Origin: an uncultured Blautia sp.
GTDB lineage: Bacteria; Bacillota; Clostridia; Lachnospirales; Lachnospiraceae
Direction of reading: 5' to 3'
Assembly (NCBI GenBank): GCA_900547685.1
Contig: URHS01000014.1
Location: forward strand, 1-50,192
DNA length: 50,192 nt
Shown here in pieces: positions 24,285-33,678 of this stretch; position 1 is the stretch's first letter, and each line of letters begins with the position of its first letter. The notes under the pieces were generated by a model that did not search any database, was not told the DNA's origin, and was given only the letters and a program-made list of their open reading frames with translations. The position numbers and the translations under genes are program-made.

Positions 24285-27200
24285 CTACACTAACACCGCT
24301 TTTCCCAGTCCCGTTGAATAAATATAGATTTCTTTTACCTCTCTATCCGTAATCATTTCCAATGCCTTTTTATAGTACTTCATCTGCACTGTATACTTTT
24401 CCACAAACTCTTTTTCCTGCCCTTTTTGAACTTTATCTGTCTTATAATCTACCAGAACCAGACCATCTTCTTCCTCAAAATAGGCATCTATAATTCCCTG
24501 TACCAGAATTTCTTCCGCTGTTTTATATTCTTCCCGAATCTGGTTTGCAGGCATAGCAATTACAAACGGCTGTTCTCTATATAGCTGTCCTCGCTGATAT
24601 GCTTCTTTCATTCTGCCTGCAAGAGAGCTTTCTGCAAAGCGATAAAAATCAGGCATCCATATAAATTTCTTTTCCTCTGCAGTCAGTATGTTTTCCAACT
24701 GCTTTTCTATCTGCTCTTTTGTATCTATTTTCTCATAATCCAGCTTTTCCCATATCCTATGGTATAAAGTTCCCTTTGCAGCACCTTTCATTTCTGTTTT
24801 TGTTTCCTGCATAAATAAAGGTACAATTTCCTCAATTTCCTTTTCTTCCAGAAGCATCTCACTTTCTTCTATATCTTCATTTTGCATTCGTTTCACTTCT
24901 GACACTGTAAGTTTCGCAGGAACGCTTCCTTCCGCCTGATAAGGATATTCATAAGAAAAACTACGTCTAAAAAGTTCATGCCACTTTTCATCGTAAACTT
25001 CATTGCTGTCCCATAAAAGTAGTTCTCCTTTTTTCAGCATTTCTTCTGCACGAAGCTGCGCCTCATCTAATACCAGTTCCAAAGGCTGTACCTGTCTCAC
25101 TATAAATTCAGGCGCTCTGTCATACATATCATTTAAAGGATATACCGAAAAATGATAACTTTCATAAAGACCTTTCATTGCTCTGTGTCTTGCCAGAGCT
25201 TTCAATATCCAGTCCAGATAACTTTTCCCTTTTACCCGTAAACCATAAGGCAGCCTTTCTTCCCCATGTTTTTTCAGCATTTCGAAACTTTTTAACGTAT
25301 CTTCCAACTTTGATATCACACCGGTGAGAATAAGTTTTTCTTTGGCTCTTGTCAATGCCACATAGAGAATACGCAGTTCTTCTCCCAGACTTTCCAGTAG
25401 AATTTCTCTTTGTACTGCCTTTTGTAAGATTGTTCGTGTGCGAATGCGAAGCTGTGTATCTACATAAGGAGAACCGATACCTAGATCAGGATGAAGTACA
25501 ATACTCTCCTTCGTATCTTGCATATTTATTTGTTTTCCCATTCCCGCAACGAATACAATAGGAAACTCCAATCCTTTACTTCCATGGATACTCATAATTC
25601 GTACAGTATCTTCATTTTCTGAAAGAATATTAGCTTCTCCAAAATCCACCTGATATTTTTTCAAGTTTTCTATATAGCGGATAAAATTAAACAATCCTCG
25701 ATAACTGGTACTCTCATAGTCTCTTGCTTTTTCTGCCAGCATCAGAAGATTGGCCTTTCTCTGCTCCCCTGATACAAATGCCTGCTGATATACTAAGAAA
25801 TCCGTAGCATCATAAAAATCCCAAATTAATTCATGCATCGGTGTATAAGGCACTTTTCTGCGAAGCGCTCTGTACACAGAAAAAAAACGGCGAAGTTTTT
25901 CCCCTAAAGGCGTAGGAAGTTTTTCTCCCAGTAGCAATGCTTCGTAAAAACTGCTTTTTTCATGCTCCATTCCCAACACCTTAATTTCCGCCAATTCCTG
26001 AAAAGTAAATCCATCCGGAAGTCCATGAAGGGCTGCTGCAAGTGGAATATCCTGCATAGGATTGTCCAAAATTTTTAAATAATCCAGAACTGTCATTACC
26101 TCTTGTGCGGAAAAATACCCTGTTTTTGTGGTAACACTGGCTGGAATTCCGCAAGAATTTAATATTTTTTTAAAAGTCTCTGCCCAACCGGACATAGTAC
26201 GAAGCAAAATTGTAAAATCCGAATATTTCGCAGGTCGGTATTCTTCTGTTTTCTTATCTAAAACCCGATACTTCCCTACCATTTCTCCAATACGAAGAGC
26301 AATCATTTTTGCCTCTAACTCTCTTGTATTTTCTTCCTCTTCTTCTAAAAGAAGAACTTCCGTTGCCGGTTCATTTTCTTCTTCCGGTTTCGGCGGAAAA
26401 ATTTTTCCCGGATATAAAGCCGCTGTGCTGTCATACTCTACCCCTCCCAAATCTTCTCCCATAATCTGATAAAACAGATAATTTACACCTTCTAAAACTT
26501 CTGCTCTACTTCTGAAATTCTTGTGCAAATCAATACGGAGACAATTTTCTCCGGTTTCCTGAGGATAAGTTTTAAACTTCTCCATGAATAAATCCGGTCT
26601 GGCAAGGCGAAAACGGTAAATGCTCTGCTTCACATCTCCTACCATAAAAATATTGTAAATTCCATCTTCAATTTTAGAAACAGATGTTAAAAGCTTTTCC
26701 TGTACAAGGTTACTGTCCTGATACTCGTCAATCATAATTTCTGCAAATTTCTTTGACAATTCTCTGGCAGCGTCCGTACGCTCATCTTTTTCCTTTGTAT
26801 GCTTAATGAGAATTTCCAAAGCATAATGCTCTAAATCACCAAAATCTAAAATATTCTTTTCTTTCTTCTTTTCCTTATACAGCTTCATAAATGCCAATGT
26901 CAAATCTACTAGAACACCTACAGGTTCTCCGGCTCTTTGAAGATTTTCCAGCATTTCCTCTGCTGTTTCCTGAAAATATCTCTCTTTTAAAGCTTTTAGC
27001 TGATCTTTTGCTTCGTTTCTCAGATTTTTTGCAAGTTCCTGCTGACTTTCCGACACCCGCTCTTTTTCTGCTTTTTTTCCGGAAGAAAGACGCTTAAATT
27101 CCAGTTTATCCAACATTCCCTTCCATTCAAAAAAGCTTTCTGTCTGCCCTAACTTTTCCAGCGCTGAAACTTCATCTTCCAAAAGAGCACTGTAAAAAAC

Positions 27201-27932
27201 AGGTCCATCCGGCTCTTTTGAAATTTCAAGTGACTGCTTTAACAACATGGAAGCTTCTTTTAGCTCTTGTTTCACTTCATTTTTTATCAAACTCATCCAC
27301 GCTGCATTTTCCAGTTCTTCTACACTTTTTATCTCATAAGCTTTACGGCAGTCCAAAAGCCATTCTTCAGGATAAGGATAACTCATAGAAAAACTGTATA
27401 ATTTTATGATCATTTCCGGAATTTTCTTATCTGTCTTTCCTCCTGCAAACCCTTCTGAAAATGCCAGAAAAGAAGGATCCTCTTCTGCATAAGCTTCCTC
27501 CAAAACGGCATCTGCCACATCTGCCTGCAAAAGACGCATTTCGCCTTCATCTCCCATGCGGAAAGAAGGATCTAAATCAATAAGATGAAAATAATTTTTC
27601 ACAATATACGAACAGAAACTGTCAATGGTCGTAATCAGGGCATGATGTACCAAAGTGCTCTGTCTCTGGAGATGCTCATCTTCCGGATTTTCTTCCAGTT
27701 TTTTCTCAATAGCCTGTCGGATACGCTCTTTCATCTCGCCCGCTGCTGCTCTCGTAAAGGTTACAATCAAAAGCTCATCTATATTCACCGGATTGTTTTT
27801 ATCTGTTATTCTTTGAATAATTCGCTCTACCAAAACAGCTGTTTTACCGCTTCCTGCCGCTGCACTTACCAGAATATTACAGTTTCTGGTCTCAATGACT
27901 TTCTGTTGTTCCTCTGTCCATGAAACACCCAT
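24285..27932 (-). CDS. addA: AddA, helicase-nuclease subunit A
   Basis: Large subunit of the AddAB complex, which resects double-strand breaks for RecA, the counterpart of RecBCD in Firmicutes. The 1,215 residues contain Walker A SAAAGSGKTAVLV near residue 25, UvrD-type motifs (TFTRAAAGEMKERI, MIDEYQDSN, VGDVKQSIYRFR, SIHGSKGLEFPIVFVAG, LYVALTRAKEKL) and a C-terminal RecB-type nuclease with LVDYKTDKV and VQMKYYKKAL. Length is normal. It starts one base after the addB stop, with AAAGGAGG upstream. Confidence 0.97.
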   Translation of the reverse strand: MGVSWTEEQQKVIETRNCNILVSAAAGSGKTAVLVERIIQRITDKNNPVNIDELLIVTFTRAAAGEMKERIRQAIEKKLEENPEDEHLQRQSTLVHHALITTIDSFCSYIVKNYFHLIDLDPSFRMGDEGEMRLLQADVADAVLEEAYAEEDPSFLAFSEGFAGGKTDKKIPEMIIKLYSFSMSYPYPEEWLLDCRKAYEIKSVEELENAAWMSLIKNEVKQELKEASMLLKQSLEISKEPDGPVFYSALLEDEVSALEKLGQTESFFEWKGMLDKLEFKRLSSGKKAEKERVSESQQELAKNLRNEAKDQLKALKERYFQETAEEMLENLQRAGEPVGVLVDLTLAFMKLYKEKKKEKNILDFGDLEHYALEILIKHTKEKDERTDAARELSKKFAEIMIDEYQDSNLVQEKLLTSVSKIEDGIYNIFMVGDVKQSIYRFRLARPDLFMEKFKTYPQETGENCLRIDLHKNFRSRAEVLEGVNYLFYQIMGEDLGGVEYDSTAALYPGKIFPPKPEEENEPATEVLLLEEEEENTRELEAKMIALRIGEMVGKYRVLDKKTEEYRPAKYSDFTILLRTMSGWAETFKKILNSCGIPASVTTKTGYFSAQEVMTVLDYLKILDNPMQDIPLAAALHGLPDGFTFQELAEIKVLGMEHEKSSFYEALLLGEKLPTPLGEKLRRFFSVYRALRRKVPYTPMHELIWDFYDATDFLVYQQAFVSGEQRKANLLMLAEKARDYESTSYRGLFNFIRYIENLKKYQVDFGEANILSENEDTVRIMSIHGSKGLEFPIVFVAGMGKQINMQDTKESIVLHPDLGIGSPYVDTQLRIRTRTILQKAVQREILLESLGEELRILYVALTRAKEKLILTGVISKLEDTLKSFEMLKKHGEERLPYGLRVKGKSYLDWILKALARHRAMKGLYESYHFSVYPLNDMYDRAPEFIVRQVQPLELVLDEAQLRAEEMLKKGELLLWDSNEVYDEKWHELFRRSFSYEYPYQAEGSVPAKLTVSEVKRMQNEDIEESEMLLEEKEIEEIVPLFMQETKTEMKGAAKGTLYHRIWEKLDYEKIDTKEQIEKQLENILTAEEKKFIWMPDFYRFAESSLAGRMKEAYQRGQLYREQPFVIAMPANQIREEYKTAEEILVQGIIDAYFEEEDGLVLVDYKTDKVQKGQEKEFVEKYTVQMKYYKKALEMITDREVKEIYIYSTGLGKAVLV

Positions 27933-27933
27933 C

Positions 27934-30900
27934 TTATTTTTTCCTCCTTTCCACTTCTTCTTCCATCAAATACCACAGGTTATTGGATTTATCTTTTTCC
28001 AGTTTGCGATACTCATATCCCGGAATCTTTTCATCAAATCCACATACTTCTTTATAAGGGCAATATTCGCAGGCATTTTCTTTTTTCCATTCAAAAGGAT
28101 TTACGCTGGTATTTCCTTTTAAAATTTCCCTGCCGATTTTCTTTGCTTTATCCTGTACATATTCCATCATAATGGCAAATTCTTTCTGATTTGCCACCTT
28201 AGAATTACTGGAAAAAGTACCTTTCGCCGTATATTTTACAGGCACTGCAAAGGATTCTACACTTTTCCCTACAGCCAAATTTTTATCCAGCTTTTGTAAA
28301 ATTTCCGGTTCTGCACTGCAAATCCCATCCATTTTCAATTTCTTTAAGATTTCCTCTTGTGGGTTTTCCGGATTTTTCACATCTTCTTTGTTCAAAATAG
28401 GGTCTTTTGTATTATAGTAAAACACCCCTGCCGGCTGTACAATCTTGTCCGGAAAACGCTTTTTTTCCAACTCAAGAGCTGCATTTAAATAAAGTGCCAG
28501 CTGAATTTGAAGTCCGTAATAAAGCTTTATCAAATCGAGCTGTGTTGTTCCTGATTTGTAATCAATAACCTTTACATAGAGATGATTTTCTGCATCCTGA
28601 CACACGTCAATTCTATCAATTCGTCCTTTTAAATGCAGCTTTTGCCCAGACTCTAAATCGAAGTTCAGACTGTCTATGTTATCTTTTTCTCCGAAAGCCC
28701 ACTCTGTAAGAGCAGGATAAAATTCTCCCTGTTTTAGCTGATTTTGTAACGCCCACACACTTCGTTTTACCATACGTTTCACACGGTTGATGGTATAAGC
28801 ATTTCTGGCACTGCTTAATAAAATCGTGTCACCGGATTTTTCCACAACTTCGATTACACAGTCTTCCGCCAAAGTATCTCTCTCCGCATCTTCCAAATCC
28901 ACCCATCTTTTTCCCTGTTCCCGCACCTTTCGTGCAAAAAGATCAAGACTGTTGTGTAAAAGGGTACCCATATCCGCCATGCTGAACTCATAACGAACTC
29001 GTTCCCGCAGCATCAATCCATAACTTAAAAAGTGAGAGCAGGCACATTTGGCAAACTGCTCCAGTCTGCTGGCACTGTTGGAAAGCTCTGTTCCATAAAG
29101 GGCTTCTGCTACGCCTTTACTGATACATTCTTGGGGATTTACATAATAAGCCGCATCAATAAGTCGATGGATTAACTCTCCATATTCCTTTTGAGATGTA
29201 AACCAATTCATCAGCTCCTCAAATACTGGAGAAGACCTGTCCTGCTTTCGCATTTCTTCCGACAATTTGTCTAATGCTCCATACTGGCTTTCTGCAAACA
29301 GAGGAACATCCTCTTCTCTTACGGCATCCGGGAAGAGTTTTTGTATCTGTGAAACTAAAAAAGAAGGCGACAGTGCTTCTCCGCCACTGCTTAATCTGCT
29401 GTAAGAAAGATAAACTCTTTCACTGGGTTTTGTAAGATTTAAGTAAAGATAAAATTTCTGGGTATAGAGATTTTCCTTTGCCGTAGGTGCTAAAGATAAG
29501 CCTCTTTCTTTTAAAGAGCCTTTCAGTTCCTCTCTGTTTAAATCAGATAACAGCTTTCCTGCCTGCTGTTCCTTTGGAATTTTCCCTTCATTTACACCTA
29601 CAAAAAACACAATTTTAATGTCTTTTAGTCGTGTTCTCTCCATATCTCCTACTAAAACCTGATCATACGCCGGAGGAATAATTCCCACTTTTGCCTCTGA
29701 AAGTCCTGCTTCCAAAATCTCTTTAAACTCTCGAATACGAACCTTTTTATCTCCTAATATTTCCACCAGTTTATCCAGTAAATTCATAACGATTTCATAA
29801 ATCTGACTATATTCTTTTACCAGAGAAAGGTTGCCCTCTGCTTCAAAATTTTTGGTATATTCTTTTAATTTTTCCTGAATTTTATTTGCAGTTATATATT
29901 CATACAATGCTTCTGTATACATTCTCACAGAAGCATCCGGTGTTTTCATTTTCTTATAAAAGGGCTCCCATTTTTCCACAAGACTTGCCCTTATTTTTTC
30001 AATTTGTACACATTCTTCCGGATTTTCTCCCCTGTAACTTCTTACCCATTCCTGTTGCCAGCGGGAAAAACCTCGAATTCCCATTGCAATTACATAATTT
30101 TCTAATCGGTCTGCTTCCTCTGTTGAAATATCATTCAATCCACATCGCAACATACGAAACACACTTTCATAACTAAAATTTTCCACGATTATATCCACGG
30201 CAGCCCTCAGATATTCCACAAAGGGATTGAGAAATATGGAATGTTTTTCATCAATAAAACAAGGAATTTCATATCTTTTAAAAGCTCTTGATGCTGCAGG
30301 TGCATAGACCTGCATATCACCTGTAATCACTGCAAAATCTCTGTATCGGTATCCTTCTGTTCTTACAAGTCGGCGAATTTGACCTGCTGCCATTTCCATT
30401 TCACTTGCAGGGTTCTGTGCTTCGTAAATTTGGACTGCATCTTGTAATTTTGGATATTTTTTCTTTTTGTATCGGAAAATATTTTTTTCCAAAAAAGCCA
30501 TAGGAGGATTATCTGCAAATCTACCTCGATAAATCTCTTTTTCTTCTGGTATCCGGTATTCTTTCCAGCTTATTTTCTTTTCTTTTGCAATTCTTAAAAG
30601 ACTTGCCACAGTCTGTTTGCTAAGATAAAACAATTCGTGAGGGCTTCCCATTTTATAAGGATCTTCTCCTGCTGCAATGGTAACTGTCACATAAATCTCC
30701 TGACAAATATCTAAAAGCGTCTCTAAAAGCTGAAGCTGAATAGGCGTAAAACCCGTATATCCATCCAGAACAAGAACACTGTCCTTTAATTTTTTTGACA
30801 GGGGTGCAACTCTGCCCATAGCATCCAGCACTTCTTCCTGAGTGATAAAACTGCCTTCCAAATAATCAAAAAATCCCTGATACAAGGTTTTTATATCCTG

Positions 30901-31368
30901 TAATTTATAGTACAACTCCGGTGAAGAAGCTAAATCCTCCAATATATCCTCTAAATCTTCTGTAGAAATCTCATACTGACGCAGTTCTGACACCATGGAT
31001 TTCATTTGGGAAACATATCCCTGTTTATCCATTTTTGCCCCCAATATTTTCAGGTCTTTTTTCTTTTCCTGAGCAACTCTTCGAAGCACCATGCTCTTTC
31101 CGGTTTCCTCTAAAAGTGTTCTCTGACTCTCTCCCATTTCTGTAAGTACACGAAATGCCAGACGTTCAAAACTTAACACATCTATGTTACAAATTCCCTT
31201 TCTGGGATGCATAGTAACAAGCTCTTTTTGTGTCTGCATGGTAAACTGCTCCGGTACCAGAATTAAATACTGTTTTCCGGGATTTTCTATAGACTGTTGT
31301 ATGATATTATTATAAATATAATAAGATTTTCCTGCACCTGCTCCGCCGAAAATAAATTGTAATGCCAT
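27934..31368 (-). CDS. addB: AddB, helicase-nuclease subunit B
   Basis: Partner of AddA carrying the Chi-recognition fold and a second nuclease. The 1,144 residues start with a Walker A FGGAGAGKSYYIYN; the middle is an inactive helicase-like fold; the C-terminus has a RecB-type nuclease (GRIDRIDV, VIDYKSGTTQLD, GLQIQLALYL) and cysteines of the iron-sulfur staple: CACSHFL and CEYCPYKEVCGF. It lies 17 bases after the HAD phosphatase gene and is followed by addA almost without gap. Confidence 0.96.
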   Translation of the reverse strand: MALQFIFGGAGAGKSYYIYNNIIQQSIENPGKQYLILVPEQFTMQTQKELVTMHPRKGICNIDVLSFERLAFRVLTEMGESQRTLLEETGKSMVLRRVAQEKKKDLKILGAKMDKQGYVSQMKSMVSELRQYEISTEDLEDILEDLASSPELYYKLQDIKTLYQGFFDYLEGSFITQEEVLDAMGRVAPLSKKLKDSVLVLDGYTGFTPIQLQLLETLLDICQEIYVTVTIAAGEDPYKMGSPHELFYLSKQTVASLLRIAKEKKISWKEYRIPEEKEIYRGRFADNPPMAFLEKNIFRYKKKKYPKLQDAVQIYEAQNPASEMEMAAGQIRRLVRTEGYRYRDFAVITGDMQVYAPAASRAFKRYEIPCFIDEKHSIFLNPFVEYLRAAVDIIVENFSYESVFRMLRCGLNDISTEEADRLENYVIAMGIRGFSRWQQEWVRSYRGENPEECVQIEKIRASLVEKWEPFYKKMKTPDASVRMYTEALYEYITANKIQEKLKEYTKNFEAEGNLSLVKEYSQIYEIVMNLLDKLVEILGDKKVRIREFKEILEAGLSEAKVGIIPPAYDQVLVGDMERTRLKDIKIVFFVGVNEGKIPKEQQAGKLLSDLNREELKGSLKERGLSLAPTAKENLYTQKFYLYLNLTKPSERVYLSYSRLSSGGEALSPSFLVSQIQKLFPDAVREEDVPLFAESQYGALDKLSEEMRKQDRSSPVFEELMNWFTSQKEYGELIHRLIDAAYYVNPQECISKGVAEALYGTELSNSASRLEQFAKCACSHFLSYGLMLRERVRYEFSMADMGTLLHNSLDLFARKVREQGKRWVDLEDAERDTLAEDCVIEVVEKSGDTILLSSARNAYTINRVKRMVKRSVWALQNQLKQGEFYPALTEWAFGEKDNIDSLNFDLESGQKLHLKGRIDRIDVCQDAENHLYVKVIDYKSGTTQLDLIKLYYGLQIQLALYLNAALELEKKRFPDKIVQPAGVFYYNTKDPILNKEDVKNPENPQEEILKKLKMDGICSAEPEILQKLDKNLAVGKSVESFAVPVKYTAKGTFSSNSKVANQKEFAIMMEYVQDKAKKIGREILKGNTSVNPFEWKKENACEYCPYKEVCGFDEKIPGYEYRKLEKDKSNNLWYLMEEEVERRKK

Positions 31369-31385
31369 AAAGCCTCCTGCTGTTT

Positions 31386-32192
31386 TTAAAAGAACTTTTC
31401 AATAACCTCTGCAATTCCATCATGGTCATTATCACAGACTGTAACATAATCTGCTACTGCTTTTACCTGCTCCTGTGCATTTGCCATTGCCACACCAAGA
31501 CCGGCATACTGTATCATAGAAATATCATTAAATCCATCACCACAGCAAATCATTTCTTCTCTTTTAATCCCCAATATTTCCAAAAGGTGCTTCAGACAGT
31601 AAGCTTTATCTACATTTTGGGGTGTAGCTTCTAAAAAGTATGGCTCTGAACGAAAAATTTGTGCTTCATGAAAATATTTCTGTGCAAATACCGGCTCCAG
31701 TGCCTCTAAATCTTCCGGTTCTCCTGTCATAAGGCATTTATTTACCGGAAAATCCACATAAGTATTAAAATTTTCATGGTATACAACAGGCATTCCTGCG
31801 ATTTTTGCTTCAAGGAGTATATATTTATCCGGTTTTGTGCCTGCTATAACTTCTTTTTCATCATAGGTCACAATACCAATTCCATTTTCCACTGCATCTC
31901 TCCATAATCTGGCAGGAAGATGTAACGGAAGTGTCTTTGAGTAAATACACTCCTCTGTTTTAAAATTTATAATTCTGGCACCATTAAAAGGCATAATATA
32001 ACTTCCAAATTTATCAAGTTCCAATGTTTTGGCAACCGAATAAATTCCCTGAGGCGCTCTTCCGGACGCAATTGCCACCGGAACTCCCCTTTTCTGCAAT
32101 TCTAAAATCGCATTTCTTGTTTTTTCTGTAACCTGCTTTTGGGAATTAGTTACAGTTCCATCAATATCCAATACTAATAATTTATACTTCAT
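31386..32192 (-). CDS. Cof-type HAD-superfamily phosphatase
   Basis: 268 residues of the HAD-IIB (Cof) class: motif I LVLDIDGTVTNS with the nucleophile and acid Asp, motif II AIASGRAP, motif III Lys within KAYCLKHLLEILGI, motif IV CCGDGFNDISMIQYAG. Such enzymes dephosphorylate sugar phosphates, FMN or pyridoxal phosphate; the substrate is unknown. Its start overlaps the stop of the permease gene by 4 bases (ATGA). Confidence 0.92.
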   Translation of the reverse strand: MKYKLLVLDIDGTVTNSQKQVTEKTRNAILELQKRGVPVAIASGRAPQGIYSVAKTLELDKFGSYIMPFNGARIINFKTEECIYSKTLPLHLPARLWRDAVENGIGIVTYDEKEVIAGTKPDKYILLEAKIAGMPVVYHENFNTYVDFPVNKCLMTGEPEDLEALEPVFAQKYFHEAQIFRSEPYFLEATPQNVDKAYCLKHLLEILGIKREEMICCGDGFNDISMIQYAGLGVAMANAQEQVKAVADYVTVCDNDHDGIAEVIEKFF

Positions 32193-33058
32193 CTTGTACT
32201 TCTCCTTTTATTATAAAAAAACATAAGAACAGCCATCAAACAAATAATGACATACCCAATCCAACTGTAAAAATCAGGAATTTGTTGAAACATCACAAAC
32301 CCTAAAATCATGGAAAAAATAACTTTTGTATAATCATAAATTGATATTTCACTTGCCGGTGCATAACAGTAAGCCGCTGTAATAGCAAACTGACCTCCTG
32401 CTGCACAAAGTCCTGCCATCAATAAAATAAAAACCTGTGCCACTGTCATAGAATGATAGTCAAAAATCAGCCACGGCAAAGTTATCACACAGGAAAATGT
32501 AGAAAAGAAAAATACGATAAAAGGACCTTTTACTCCTATGGTTCCCAATTTTCGTACCATGGTATAAGCTGCACCTGCCCCTAATCCACCTAAAAGCCCG
32601 ATTAAAGATGGCACTAAATCCAGATTGGAAACCGTAGGTTTTACTACAAACAGGCTTCCGCAAAAAGCACCGATAACCAAAAGTGTCTGTGCAATTGTTA
32701 CTTTTTCTTTTAAAAGTAAAAAACTGAAAATTACTACAAAAAACGGAGACATTTTATTCAGCATAGAGGCATCAGCAAGCGCCAAGTGATCAATCGCATA
32801 AAAATTACATAAAATTCCCAATGTTCCAAACAGTGAACGCAGCACCAGATATTTCCCGCTTCCTTTCTTCCACTGAAAACTATCTTTCTCTTTTAACACT
32901 AAAATACAGCCAAAAACAGCTGCTACAACATTTCTGAAAAAGCTTTTCTGTATAGAAGGTAAATCCCCTGACATACGAACAAACATATCCATAAGAGAAA
33001 AGCAAAATGCAGATAAAATAATATAAAAAATTCCTTTGTATTGTTTTTTCATGTTCAT
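32189..33058 (-). CDS. EamA/DMT-superfamily transporter
   Basis: A ten-helix drug/metabolite transporter made of two EamA repeats, 289 residues from the ATG at 33,058. Upstream in-frame starts (33,088 and 33,196) would add a hydrophilic stretch and overlap the divergent gene, so they are rejected; AAAGGAG lies 13 bases before the chosen ATG. Motifs such as ALADASMLNKMSPFFVVIFSFLLLKEK in repeat 1 and APASEISIYDYTKVIFSMILG in repeat 2 are typical. Substrate unknown. Confidence 0.88.
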   Translation of the reverse strand: MNMKKQYKGIFYIILSAFCFSLMDMFVRMSGDLPSIQKSFFRNVVAAVFGCILVLKEKDSFQWKKGSGKYLVLRSLFGTLGILCNFYAIDHLALADASMLNKMSPFFVVIFSFLLLKEKVTIAQTLLVIGAFCGSLFVVKPTVSNLDLVPSLIGLLGGLGAGAAYTMVRKLGTIGVKGPFIVFFFSTFSCVITLPWLIFDYHSMTVAQVFILLMAGLCAAGGQFAITAAYCYAPASEISIYDYTKVIFSMILGFVMFQQIPDFYSWIGYVIICLMAVLMFFYNKRRSTR

Positions 33059-33194
33059 TATACGCTTCTTTCTCCTTTCGCTGTTCATTTTATCATGAAT
33101 TTCTTTTAAATTCCAATGAAAGCAATTGAATTTATCAGGTATATTTTTCCGATTTCTGTAATATGCTATAAAAAGGAATATGGGAGGTGCAGCC

Positions 33195-33629
33195 ATGAGT
33201 TCAAAAACTAAAATTGTCGTTTTACATACAAAGGAAGTTATTTATACCGGAATTTTTGTAGTTTTAGCTGTTGTACTGGCCGTTTTGCTTTTTTTAATGT
33301 TTGGAAAAAATAAAAATGCAGATCCTGCCAGTGCAGATGCCATATATCATGCAGGTGTTTATACCAGCCCTATTACATTAAATGACAATACTTTTGACGT
33401 GGAGGTTACTGTAGATGAAAATCATATCAACTCTATTTCTCTTGTCAATCTCAGTGAAACCACTACTGCCATGTATCCTCTGGTAGAGCCTGCCCTTGAT
33501 GCACTCTCCAACCAGATTTATACATCACAGTCCACAGAAAACATCACATACTCTGAGGAAAATAAATACACTTCTATGCTTCTTTTAGAAGCAATTGACA
33601 GTGCACTAGATAAAGCCAGAAAAAACTGA
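33195..33629 (+). CDS. Membrane-anchored FMN-binding-domain-like protein without the flavinylation motif
   Basis: 144 residues from the ATG at 33,195 (GGGAGG 6 bases upstream; an earlier ATG at 33,180 lacks one). One membrane helix at about 15-37, then a small domain GVYTSPITLNDNTFDVEVTVDENHINSI, PLVEPALDALSNQIYTSQS and YTSMLLLEAIDSALDKA. The order and spacing resemble FMN_bind domains, but the SGATYTS flavin-attachment site is replaced by SEENKYTS, so covalent FMN is not expected. Family assignment is my inference. Confidence 0.6.
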   Translation: MSSKTKIVVLHTKEVIYTGIFVVLAVVLAVLLFLMFGKNKNADPASADAIYHAGVYTSPITLNDNTFDVEVTVDENHINSISLVNLSETTTAMYPLVEPALDALSNQIYTSQSTENITYSEENKYTSMLLLEAIDSALDKARKN

Positions 33630-33650
33630 CCGGAATACAATTTCACAGAA

Positions 33651-33677
33651 AAAAGGGGACTGTTTCAGTCCCCTTTT
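33651..33677. terminator. Bidirectional terminator
   Basis: AAAAGGGGACTG-TTT-CAGTCCCCTTTT, 12 bp perfect, with U-runs on both strands. Shared by the plus-strand membrane protein and nadE. Confidence 0.95.
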
Positions 33678-33678
33678 T

